Shown piece by piece: positions 1 through 12,600 of a stretch of DNA of 64,000 nt. The stretch comes from Gymnorhina tibicen. Its lineage: Eukaryota > Chordata > Aves > Passeriformes > Artamidae. The position numbers and the translations under genes were made by a program. Position 1 is the first letter of the stretch; every line of letters begins with the position of its first letter. The DNA lies in NCBI GenBank assembly GCA_013399875.1, contig VXAZ01009496.1:997275-1061274 (forward strand). The letters are read 5' to 3'. The notes under the pieces are model-generated. The model had not been told where the DNA came from. It searched no databases and worked only from the letters and a program-made list of their open reading frames with translations.

Positions 1-654
1 ACTCAGAAAAGAGGATATATGTAAGGAATAAAGTGGAATGTCCCACCAGCTTTGAGCTCTTTATTTATGGGCTTCACAAATCAGAGAATGTCTTTCCCTC
101 ACTTCAATTCTTTTTTATTATCTACAGCCAGCATCCTGGCTATTGTGAAGTTTTTTCTGGTGAACCTGACTCCCTCCATGGAGCATGAGCAGGGACTGTG
201 TGCAGCCTTCAGTCTACTAGCAGTAATAGCACTAGGTGATGTGTGACACGTCTAATTTAAACATACATATGGAAATAAAAGTAATTAAATTTTGAAGTCA
301 AGTATTTCACAGTTACAGCTGGGAACATAATAGGTATATATGGATGTTTTCTAAGCCCATACTATAGTAGCATGTGAAACTGGAATATGTGTGCTTTGGA
401 TAATACAGTTTCAGAACTATCATTTTTGAAATTGTGCAATCCTACAATGTACTCACCGGCCTACTTAAGAATGAGTCTTTCTCATGGAAAAATTCAGCTG
501 AGGAAGAAATTTGCATCCCACTTCTGCAAAAGTAGTATTACAGAGCAGTCTTGATAGGTCACTGCTTGGAATATAAGTGAAAAAAAAAAGAGGCTTTTTG
601 TAAATATTTAGGGAGCAGTCCAGTTTGAATTATTTTTACATTTTTTATTTACAG
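1..654 (+). other. ASPH: ASPH intron, 3' end (partial)
   Basis: AT-rich intronic sequence ending in the polypyrimidine tract and ACAG acceptor of exon 655-699. I see no repeat or coding structure in it. Confidence 0.8.
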
Positions 655-699
655 AAAAACCTGTTAAAGTTGAAGATTATTCAAATGATGCTCAAGTGG
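655..699 (+). CDS. ASPH: ASPH linker exon (45 nt), acidic/basic lumenal segment
   Basis: Preceded by a T-rich acceptor ending in ACAG and followed by GTAAGT. It begins with the last two bases of a codon and ends with the first base of the next. It encodes [14 protein letters not shown], part of the charged lumenal linker before the TPR-like region. The length is a multiple of three, so it can be skipped without a frameshift. The same donor could also join a candidate terminal exon at 4913. Confidence 0.9.
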
Positions 700-3600
700 G
701 TAAGTCAATCTTGGGTGCTTGTTTTTTTTCCTAAAAAAATGAAGCTGTAGCTACATGGAAATTAGTAATCAAATTACTTTGTGGAGAGGCATGAAGGGAT
801 ACCATTGTTGTCAAAGTTGCTTCTTGGTTTAGAAGCAATAATTTTTCTGTTGTACTTGATAAATGCCAAAGGTAGTTACTGGGTTATATGAAAGCATTCC
901 AAATAAACTGAGTAGTTTTAATTTAAAACTTAATTTCTAATGATTTCAGATAGAGCTGAATAATTTTGAAAGGGAAATACCACAATTTCAGCTCTTGATA
1001 TATGTGTGTACTTCTTCTCCAGAGCAACTATTGTGGACAGTGATAGTGTTACTTCTCTGTGTGTCAGTCGGATCTATTGGAGTCTGACTGTGGCACATTC
1101 TTTGGGCACTGATCTGGAAACAGGGACTGTTTTGTCATGCCATCACTTTTTTCTTGGCATAACTGATTTTAAGAACAAGAGCACTTCCAGTTCTTCCATC
1201 TGTTGCCTGACAGTAATAGACATAGCTTTTACCAAAACCATTTTAGAGTAGTTAAGTGGCTTCTAAGTTCAAGGACTGTATATTGTTACATTTCTTGGAG
1301 TTAACTATTACAATTAGCTAGTTTATTTGTTGTACCAAACTAGTTGTGTTGAGTGAAACACAGAGATATACTCAGGGCAGTACATCAGAGAAGCTGCAGT
1401 CCAAGATCTCTTAACAGCTGTATTTTTGTTTTGTGCTGCTTAGGCTGACCACCTTTCTGGGTTAGTTAATCTCTGTATTATGCAGAAGGTCTTACAAGAT
1501 GTGGTGCCTAGAGACTTCTGGGTTGGTGGGTTTCTTTTTTTTCCTTACAGTATTTGTATTTGGTTCTTAGTCATGCCAAAAGTAGCCAGAGAAGTGGAGA
1601 AGACATAGGAGGCCTTTTGTGGTTGTCCAGTACAGATTGGTTTAGTTTGTGTCTGAGTTTGTATGCTGAACCAGAGCTGAGGTGGTTTGAAATGCTCATA
1701 TTGGGGCATAACTGTGTTGTCTGCAAGGTGTTTCCAACCCGTTTATCACAACAGCCACGGGCTGTGTTGAAATGTTTGAAGCACTAAACCATAATGAATA
1801 GATGCGTTAGCTGCAAGTGTTTTGTTTCATAATGAGTATGAAGTATTCTTAACCAAAGCTTATAATCAGTGTAGGAACAAACAGTACTTATCTTTGACGG
1901 CATGGGCAAGAAGTTCAGCCAAGGTAGTCTTCACTCGGTTTGTTGTGCATTAAGTTGGAACTGGAGAAGAGGAAAAGATGTTTTCTCTCAGAAAAGATTG
2001 CTGTTTGAAGTTAATATAACAAAAAGGCCCTTACAGAACTATTACAAAATTTCAGCAGTAGATAATTCTACCCCACAATGTCGGTTGAGGATATTGAGAT
2101 GATTTCTTGACTTACATATACTATTTTAAAACTAAATTCAGAATAGAAGTGCCAGCTTGAAATCTTGGGGGTTTTGACCATATTTCTATCAGTGTTTGTG
2201 TTGTAATTTATGGCTCAGTCTTGCAGCAGTAAATAAATTTTCCTACCTTCACAAAAAAACAATCTTAGGTGTTTTATATAGTAGTGATGGATTTTGAAAT
2301 ACGCCATTTCGAATCATAGCATCATTTAGGTTGGGAAAGACCCTTAAAGTCAAATCCAGCTATAGACCTAACACTACCAAGTCCACCACTAAACCATGTC
2401 CCCAAGTGTGACATCTACACATCCTTTAAATACCTCTGGGGTGGGGACTACCACCTCTTCCTTGGGCAGCTCGTTCCAATGCTTGACCACCCTTTTGGAG
2501 AAGAAATTTTTCCTCACACCCAATCGAAACCTCCCCTGGTGCAACTCAAGGCTGCTTCCTCGAACTTCTCTTGCTACTTGACAGAAGAGACTGACCCTCA
2601 CCTGGCTACAACCTCGTTTCAGACATTTATGGAGAGCGATTAGGTTTCTCCTGAGCCTCCTTGACTCCAGACTAAACAGCCCCAGCTCCCTCAGCTGCTC
2701 CTTATGAGACTTGTGCTCAAGACCCACCCCCAGGTCTGTCCTTCTCTGGACACGCTCCAGCACCTCAGTGTCCTTCTTGCAGTGAGGGGCCCAACACCGA
2801 ACACAGGATTCAAGATACAGCCTCACCAGTGCTGACTAGAGGGGAATGATCACTCCTTTAATTGCAGATGTATTTGCAAACAAAATGGTGGAATTGAACC
2901 TAGTTATCCACTCTCCTTTTGTTTATTGTGATACTAAGAGCCTCCTTGCCATTTTCAAACACTGTTAGAATGAGAAATAGCTTGTTCTACTTTGAAATGG
3001 TATCTATTTCTGAATAAATCTTGTAGATTTCTTCTTTTTTTTACCTGTGATTGTTTTCAAAATTAGTGCAACACACCACTGAAATCACCACATTACCTGG
3101 CATATCTTTTGGAAACACATAATAGCAGCAGCACTAGAAGGAATGAATTACTTTCTTTTTTCTGTCACAGGAAAAAAGTGAGAGAATCAATCAAAATGTG
3201 TTTTAAAGACAGTTATTGAAGACACAAGTAATTATTAGATATAGTACAATGTACATGATCCTTTGTTTAAGAAGTAGAAAATGAAAATAATTTGATCAGC
3301 ACAAAATCTGAGCCTGCACTAACTTAAGAATCCTTATAATTTGTGTAGTTATGTGGGAACCACTCTGAAGGCAGAAGAACCAGTATTTCTCACTTTTTCT
3401 AAAAATCTTATTGTTTCAGCACATAAAGTAAAATTCAAGTAGCATCTTGGGCAACTGACAAAAGAAACATAGGACATAAACTACTGGCAATGAATAAAAA
3501 TTTTATTAAATTATTAGTTCTTCCTGCTATTAAGTATATTTACTTGTCTTTTTTGAATGTGAATATGTCAGTTTGAAAGCAACATTACTCTCAAATTTTC

Positions 3601-6600
3601 CTCTCAGATTATGACATTAATGTTTACCAGAGGTTTTTTTTATGTCTTCTTTGTGATGGAGGATTCAGTATGCAGGATTTTGATGTCGGAAGTCTTTACT
3701 CTTTGTTTATGTAATTTAATTTTGTCAGTTGTTCAAAGCTAATATTTCCTGTTCTTTAAGCAGTAATAAATATAACTTCAGGCAGTGTAAAAGAAATTCA
3801 GAAATGTCACTGTACATTCCTTATTCTTCGGTAGTTTAAATTCATGCAACTGCATTTGAAGCATGGTGGCACCAGTTTATATCATGTTTGGAGCAGTTTG
3901 GTTTTTTGGAAAGAAAACAGGAGATAGCTCAGAGGTTGAATTTAGCTGTGAGGAACATTCTCACATCACCAGGGCATAGGATTTGAATATGCTGAAGTGC
4001 AAGTCCAAAGTTTTTTGCTGACTTCAGGGCACATCACAAAAAAGGTCATACTAGTTAAGTACATCTTTAGGTATCTCTAAGTACTGTTTTCCAATTCTCT
4101 GAGTTTACTTCTGGAATTATTGCCAGTATTCTTTTCCAGATGTAGGCTTCTTTAGCTGCAGTTATAATCTGCATTTTTATAAACTAATGGACTTGGGTGA
4201 TGATAAACTAGCTTGAAATATTACCAATTTAGGTTTTCTGGCTAATCCTGCTTTACACTGGCACATAATTGTACACATAAAGTGGTACTTGTAGGACACA
4301 TTTTAAGGGAGACATGGTGGGTTTAGGGGATACCATTACTCTCTGTATTTGGATTTTGATCCCTCTTGTATGTGTTTAGATTTAAAATATCTTATGAGTT
4401 GATCCACTCTTCCCCTTCACCTTGTATCCCTGACATTTTTATAACCCTACATGTGTTTTACCAACTGCTGAAACCCCTTATATGTAGAGAAGTTCCCACT
4501 TTGGAACATTGACCCTTCCTCATTCCCTGGCTCCTTTTTTCCAGTTGTCTTTGACTTTAATAAATAAAACCCAAAATCAAACCAACAGAAAAAACCAAAC
4601 CAAAAACAAAACCAAAGTCAAAATGTTTAAATGGATTTGCAGCATGGCCTAGATATCCTTTACAAGGTAAATGAAGTGCCATATGGTAATAAAAAATTGA
4701 CTGCCTAGAAAATATTTAAAAGTTTGTTTCCCACCTTATACAGCAACTTTGTGTATAGTCATTAAGGTAGCTCTTAGAAATTATAGCTTTTTCATAGTAA
4801 CTAGTCTGATACAAAGTTGCATTTTTTAGCATTTAAGATTTTTTTGTTGTTGTTTTAGAGGAAGTTGTGTTTTGGTTGGTCCTTTAATATAGATTTCCCC
4901 TTATTTTTTCAGATACTTAAAGCTTCAAAAGAAAAGTCCCTACATCAGGAGGACCAGTCCTAACCATACGCTACAAAAGGGGAGCAGATGGTTGTAATAG
5001 ACCTTATGATGTAATTACCAAGCAGTTCAGGGTTTGGGGAATGAACACTAAGATGTTGTAAATGGGTTTTAGCCAACTGTCATTTTAGTAAGCATTTTTA
5101 ACACTTGGATGTTTAGTTTACATTCCTGTCTGATATTTTTTTTCCCTTGGTCAAGTTTAGTGAATTCATTATTTTTCTTCTGCGTTTGTGACAGAGTTAC
5201 AACTTAGAGCTGCATTTCATGTACTGTTTAAGCAATTGTTAATATTCTATTTATAACGTAGCAGCAAGTACATTTTTTTCAGATTTTAATATATATCTTT
5301 TGTTGTGGATTCATACAGTATGTACAGAGCAGTTTGGTCAAATGAAACACGTGATGTTATGAATTTTTAAATGTTTCATAACTGCTGATATAGCATACAG
5401 CCTAATTGCATTGTATTAAAAAACACTAATCAGGCACACACTATGCTGTGAAGTTTGACTCTATATCTCTTTGCACTGATGTTATGTCAACAGTTAACTA
5501 CAGGAATTTCAGGTGATTTTTAAAATGCCCTAACAAGATATGAAATGTGTGTTTAATTTATACTAGTAAAAGACCAGATTACAAAATTACAGTTTTCAAA
5601 AACCTGTTATGTATGAATTAGCACTTTTTATTTATGCCCATTTGATTTTTTCAAGCAAAAATGTCTAGAGACCAGATCCTAGCCTGACAGGGAGCCAGTG
5701 GAGATTGCAACAAGACTGAGTTGCTGGAATCATGTTGAATTCAGTAAAATGATTCTGTTTTGGTTTGCCTACCAATATAATGATCTCAAAGCTGGCTTTA
5801 ATAGGCTTTATGTTCAGTAAATTATTTTAAAAGTCAAATTTGCATAAACACTTGATTTGCAAATTTTATTTAAAAAAAAAAAAGCTTTGGAAATTCAACC
5901 CTAAGAAAAATATGATGTCGAAATTTAAGACCTACAGTTATGAATGCTCTTAAAAATGGTACATCTGAAATTTAGGTACTGTGAGTGATTTAGAATTTTA
6001 ATATAACGGGTGTGCTTTTTACATGTTCTGTGCTGCTGTTCCACAATTACGAAGACATATTTTATTCTTTGATATTTTGCATGTGTTCCTTTTTGGCTCA
6101 GGAATAATTGCTGTGATTTTAGGAAGTTGCCAAGCCTGTTACAGGAGCTTAGGAGAAATAAAGTAAGATAAATTTATGAAAAGAAAAATCAGTTTGGTAA
6201 CCCTAACAGTTGGTTGCCTTTTGGTTTACAGGGAGACCTTCCATTTCTGTAACACTGTTTTGAAGTCAGGGTTTTAAATGCTTACATTTGTAGTGAAAGG
6301 GGCATCAGATATGCTTGCCCTTTTTTTGGGTTTGGGTTGACAGTAAGACTCCACGTGAGTGTTACATCTGATCAACAAATACAGATGTCCCAAAGTGATT
6401 TCTTCAGACTTTTCAGGAAAGCAATAATACTCTTAGACTGTGATGTGTTTTGGGATGGGATATTGTAGTAAAATTACCTGTGATTGTGAATTGCAGAGCA
6501 ATAATTTTTACAAAGCCATATTTTGTGAGGAATCTTGGGAATTATTTTAGGATGGTGAATGGAGGACTTTTTATATAACAGTGGCAGCCTATCTGTAGAA

Positions 6601-9600
6601 TTATGGGACTGTGAGAGTATATTATGCTGTGATTGAATTTTAAGTATTTTGTAACTGGGTATGTGATTTTACGTGCTTCATGTTTACAAAAATATGCCAA
6701 GCTGAGCAAGGTCAAGTGGACTATTAAAAATATGTATATTTAATCCATTTTAATGTTTGGCTGCAATAAAACACAGAAGAGTATCTTTGTCTTTCTAGTG
6801 TCATTATTTATTCCCAAATGTGGTAGATATTAGCTATAGGGATAAATATTTGACTCAGCCACTAATTAATACTATTTTTTAAATTGTGAATTTGAATATT
6901 TAAAAATATGCTTGAAAATATTACTTACAAGGGGGGAGTAGCAAGTAAAATAAATTAATTTTATTTCTGGCTGGTGTTATGTGAAGGAAATGGGCAGTAT
7001 GCTAAGGTCTGTGTTTTCTGTAATTGTGTTGTGATTGTCGTTTTGGAGCATGAACATTCTGCAAGCAGTTTGGCCTGAATTTTTCTCATGAAACATCATT
7101 TCTGTTTGTAATTTAAAATGGATGAGATAGCACTCTTCAACAAACACAAATGTCTGCGGAAAGTGATATACCTACTTTTCATACAGAATATTATGGTTCC
7201 AGTCCATAGTTTAAATCAGACATCTAGTAAGGTCCATGCACTTCTCTGAAAGCAAAAATCTTCCTTGACCTTTTCAGTTTTCAAACACCTCCATAGCTTT
7301 AATGATCTGGTATTGCTGAATAGTAGTTTAAGAAAAAGTCAGAAGATTACCTTTTTCTCTTTATATTTTCACATTGCTACATAGCCTCTTGTTATATGTC
7401 AGTGAATCTATGAAATCTTGGATTCAGTTGCTTTTTTGGAAATCACAGGAAGAATTACAGTAAGCAAAGAGTAGAATACTAAAGTCATATTTTAATACTG
7501 ACAATTTACTACAATTTAAGTGACTTTCTAACATTCTCTGTAATTGAAAAGGTACCATATCATGACACTTCTTTTTAAGAAGTAAAGAAAATGGCTGAGA
7601 TTTGATATAGGAAAGATACTGAAAAATGTAATGATTTTACTGAACATCATTTGTAATTTTACATGTTTCAAAAATTATGTATCTGTAAATAAATTGTATT
7701 GTACATTTATAGTGTTGATTGAGATTCATGTAAAATCTACAAGGTCTGAAACACAATTTTAATTGTGACTTGGGTCATTGTCATATGCCATCAAATATTT
7801 AGTTGTATTGTAATATGAAAAATAAATTTATTCTTCCTGGTAGAAACCTTCTTGGGAATCCTTGGTGCATTCATTATATAGTGAAAACAGTCCTAGCCTA
7901 TAGAGATTAGCTAAAGCTGTTTTGTCAGTGATTTTCATCTTGATTTATTTTGCTGGAAATAAAGAAATTGAGTAAAGGTTGGGAGTGGTTTGAAGAGCTA
8001 AGATTTTTTTGCTTGTTTGCTTGAGCAACAGTTGGTTTAAGTTGACGAAAAAATAGTCTCAAGATTTATTGTCATATCCCTGTCTTTGAGAGACCACATT
8101 TTTAAGCCTTTGTCAGAAACAGTGTAATTAAAACCTTTTGCACCATTGAAATATGCTAGGGATCAATGTGGAGGGCACAAAGCAATATGTGCTGAGTATG
8201 ATGCTGAAGTGAATTCTTAGTGGAGTGTGGTGAGACCTTCAGAGCTAACAAGATCAAGTTGTGATGAACTTCAAAAACAGCTACCTAGAAGGAGAAGCTG
8301 GAATATTTAAAGATCGTTGGAGAGGCTTTGGTGTAGTCCATGGCATCTCATTTAGCAGAATACTGACTGAAAAAAGTCTTGAGAGTTTGCAGAACTGATT
8401 CTAGTGCATAAATAGGTACAGAGAGCTGTAGGTTATATGTTGCGTGAGTCTCAGGAATAAGGAAATGTGAAGCCAGACGAGAAGTGGGAGATAGGAGCAG
8501 GCTTTAGACTGAGGAGGTCATACATTGTTCTTCCTGTGATGGCAAAGAAGTTGCAGAAATAACATCAAAGTCCAAGACGTGTGGAAGTGGGTTTTTGAGT
8601 GAGCTAGAATGAAGTAGAGAGAAGAGGCCAAGTGAGAGTCTCAAGTATTGCTGCTGATAAAGGAATGGATACAGGGGAAAATGGTGGCTAACTAGCATGA
8701 TGTGTCATGGTAATGGGACAATAAAAAATAGAAATATGGGTATATAAACTAGTTTGTGTGAAAACTGTAAAAATAAACTATTATGGGGCTGCATTTTTAC
8801 TCTTTTTAAAATGTAGTGTTTTGGATGACATACAACCATTTTATTGATAGTGTGATATGTGCAAAAATTACAGAAGCCAGGGTTTTAGGAAGTACTGCAC
8901 AATGCTTTCATTAATGCATTGCTACAGTAATAATTATCCTTAGTATGTAATTGACTCTATAGACCTTTTGTCGTTTCTTTCAATTTAATTGACAATCTAG
9001 ATCTCATGATGTAATTGAAGAGGTGAATAACTTTCAGCGTGACCATATTTATTTAATTTATCATATAATCAACTTAATGCTCATTCTGCCTTGTAATACT
9101 ACCCATACATTTAGTAATAGCAGTTTTCAGCCTATAGTAAAGGCTGAAGTTTGAGTGTTACAGTATTTGATTTCATGTGTGTGCATAGTCCAGTTTCTAC
9201 ATGAAAAAATGCAATGTTTTCCAGCATTTTTAAATGTTGTATTCACACTATAGTGCTTCTGAGCAGTCAGTTTAAAAACAGTGAAGACTGTGTATTCTGA
9301 CAAGGTGTGTCTAAATTACTTGGAAATTAAATAAAATGTTTTTATATATATAAGAATACCTCAAAGTTAAACAGTATGTGTTAAAGAGGACAGTAACTAG
9401 CTAAAAGGGCAACAGAACTCCCTGCTTAGTGTTCTCTAAGTTTATTAAGAGGAAATATTGGAAGCTTCTTGGGAAAAAATTGGAATTGGAAACAGAATAA
9501 CAATTGTGAGGCAAGATGCTTTATATGTTATAGGGTCGGGCGGGATGAAGAAGTGTTTAGAGGGGGAAAAAAGATCTTTATGTATCTACCACCTTCATTA

Positions 9601-12600
9601 AATACACATACATGATTTTTCTACAAGATTTAGTTTGCCTTTGCTACAGACTGTCTTAATGCTTAGTTAACATCTACCTCTGCAGTCCTATGTTTGCAAA
9701 ACACCTGTTAGATTATTTTAAAAGTTGAAGAAAGACAAAAGCTTCCAAGTGCCCAAGTCATTTCCGAAAATGCAGCTTAGGTTGCCAATTCATTTTGTTT
9801 TTCACATTTTAATCAAATGTATGTATTAAGCTAGTGTTCCCAATAGCTTTTAATTAGTGAACAGATTTTCTTACTTGTGAAATAGCTTGTGCACTCGTAA
9901 GTGTATATCAACAAAATATATTAAAAATCTAAAGGGGAAATTCTGTGAAATGTTTTGTGATGAAAGCAATAAGGTAATATTTGAAGCATCTGCAGGGAAA
10001 GACATTTTTGGGTAACTATGTAGTTCAGAAAATCCATGGTTATTTAAAAAAATAAAATGAAACAAAAAGTCCTGCTGACTCAATTATGTTTTGAGCATAA
10101 ATTTTAATTTTCTTGTATCTCTTTCTTATCATAAAATGTTAACATGAATTTATTTCAATGAAATTATATTTTTAATGTTGTAGGGAAAAGTGAAAAAGAA
10201 ACTGAACAAGACAAAACAGAAAAAGGTAAGTCTGAAAGTAACATTCTGTTCTGAAATTCAAAACCATGCTTTCTGGGAGGATTCATTTAAATCAGATTAA
10301 AGAGTAGTGCAGCTTAGCTCCTGTACATCTTATGTAGATAAACTGCAGTTGAATAAACATCCAGAGAGCATGTGCTTTTGTAGGTAAACGCTTGGTTGTT
10401 TCCAAGGCTGGCTTCCATGTACTCCAATCAATCTTACCTGGTCACAGAACAGAATAATAGAATTGTTTAGGTTGGAAAAGACCTTTAAGGTCATCAAGTC
10501 CAACTCATAACCTAACACTGTACCATGTCCCTAAGTAACACATCTTTTAAATACCACCAGGACAGCCTGGCAACTCTTTCAGTGAAGAAATTTTTCCTAT
10601 TGTCCAATCTAAACCTCCCAAAGAGCAACTTGAGGCCATTGCCTGTTGTTCTGTCACTTGTTACCTGGGGAAAGAGACCAACCCCCACCTCACTACAACC
10701 TCCTTTCCAGGGAGCTGTAGAGAGCAGTAAGGTCCCTCCTGAGCCTCCTTTTCTCCAAGCTAAACGCTCCCAAACACTCCCAGCTCCCTCATCATACTTG
10801 TGCTCCAGACCCTTCACCAGCTTCTTTGCTGTTCTCTGGACTCACTCCGGCACCTCCATGTCTTTCTTGTAGTGAGGGGCCCAAAACTGAATGCAGGATT
10901 CAAGTGCAGCCTCACCAGTGCCAAGTACAGGGGAAGAATCACTGCCCTGGTCCTGCTGGCCATGCTATTGCTGGTAAAGGCCAGGATGCCGTGGGCCTTC
11001 TTGGCCACCTGGGCACAGGCTGGCTCGTGTTCAGCAGCTGTTGACCAGTGCCCCCAGGTGCTTTTCTGAAGGGCAGCTTTCCAGCCACTCTTCCCCAAGC
11101 CTGTAGCGTTGTACTGAGTCATGGGGTGGTTGTGACAATTCCTGCTGTTTCAGGACTAAAATGTTCAGTGTCATACTCCTGGTTTAGTATTCTGGAGGTC
11201 AGAGTTTCACCAAGCTCCTTCTGCACCTGAGAGCGAGAGGCAACCTGGGCTGCCTGGCCCCTGGAGCTGGGTTCAGCACTGCCAGTTGCGCCAAGCGTGA
11301 AGAGACAGGTGACATGCAAATCAGTCCTTGTCGACATCATGATTACCTAGACTGGCTTAGTTTAGGCAGGAAGATGCAGGCAGATCAGATGGAAAAGAAG
11401 TGAGGTTTTGCTGAAGAGCACTGTGAATCTGCTCTCCCTACGATGACATTTGTTCGGGCCTCATGCGTTCCCTGCATGCAAAAAGTTCCCTGCACTGCAC
11501 AAAGCTTGCACAGCCTCCTTCACTGGGCTTCGTGGCTGCTGACAATGCCCAGAAACCTCAGGGCCTGTGCCAAGGGATTCAGTGGCTCTACTCCCTTTTC
11601 ATTCTGTTTCCATTTTCTCTGTGGCTGTTGTATTTGAGTACTTAGGAATGCTGCTTTTCCAATATTTTGGTACGGTTTACTTGGTTTGGTTTTGTATATT
11701 GGTATTTTACACATAAGTTTCTAGGACTGACAAACTTTAAACATTTTATTTAAGTATTAAATATGTCACGTGTAAGCATTGCATATAAAAAGTAAAAAAA
11801 CCAACCAAAACAACTTGGAAAACTTGGCAATTATGTCTACGTTTCCATTTATTGGCAGGGAATATCTTACTGCAATGTACTTACATTCTTGATAGCAGGC
11901 AAAAACTCACCATTATGTGCTGCTTTTATTGACCTCTTAGAACAGTATAATAAAATGACACACAAGAGCCATCCAGTATGGGTAAAAAGCAGTCATAGGT
12001 AAAAATGCCAGCTTGTGTAAGAAACTTACTGTTATGCAACATTATTAATCAGAGCCCGTACAAGAACTTTAGGACATGAAAGTACGACAGAGTGGAGCTA
12101 CTTTCATTTTGTACCCTAAGTGCTTTTTGGTTTTGTTTCTTTTTAAACAGCAACTAAATAAATGCCACTGCAGATTACAGGATTTCTATTAGATGGAAAA
12201 AGGGATGCTTTTGTTTTCTAGGTTAAATTGATAAAATTTTACATCCTATAGGGAAAAGTAACACTGCATTTTTTTAAATGAACTTTGTTTATAGCTACAC
12301 TGCCTGTGTGATTTTCATGCAAGTTCAATTTTATTGGACTTTTTTCATAGTTTGAACTGTTTTAAGTTTCCACTTTCATTAAAAGTGGGTAGCTATAGAT
12401 GTGCTAGTCACAGGAAGTGTTATAAGGTACTAAAGGTTTGGTTTATTTTAAATTACCCTAATAAGATGCAGAAATAAATTAATGAGAGATGTATTATAAA
12501 ATATACTGTACTGTGACTGGTATATGTAGAAAACTTGGATATCTAAGGAGTTGGGAATTTAGAAATTCATGTTCGGTTTAGGGTTTGCTTCTGATTCTGA

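Larger units (their letters stand above)
700..10183 (+). other. ASPH: ASPH intron (9.5 kb)
   Basis: Holds a CR1 copy at 2311-2855, the candidate alternative terminal exon from 4913, and an A/C-rich low-complexity patch at 4558-4620. The remainder is AT-rich with no feature I can name. Confidence 0.85.

Noticed and set aside
1544..1569. Acceptor-like CCTTACAG at 1543-1550 followed by six codons and TAG if spliced from 699.
   Set aside because: No convincing poly(A) signal soon after and no family similarity; weaker than the 4913 candidate.
10512..11122. Several overlapping open frames on both strands.
   Set aside because: They lie in the CR1 copy at 10453-11132 and reflect its old ORF2 and higher GC content.
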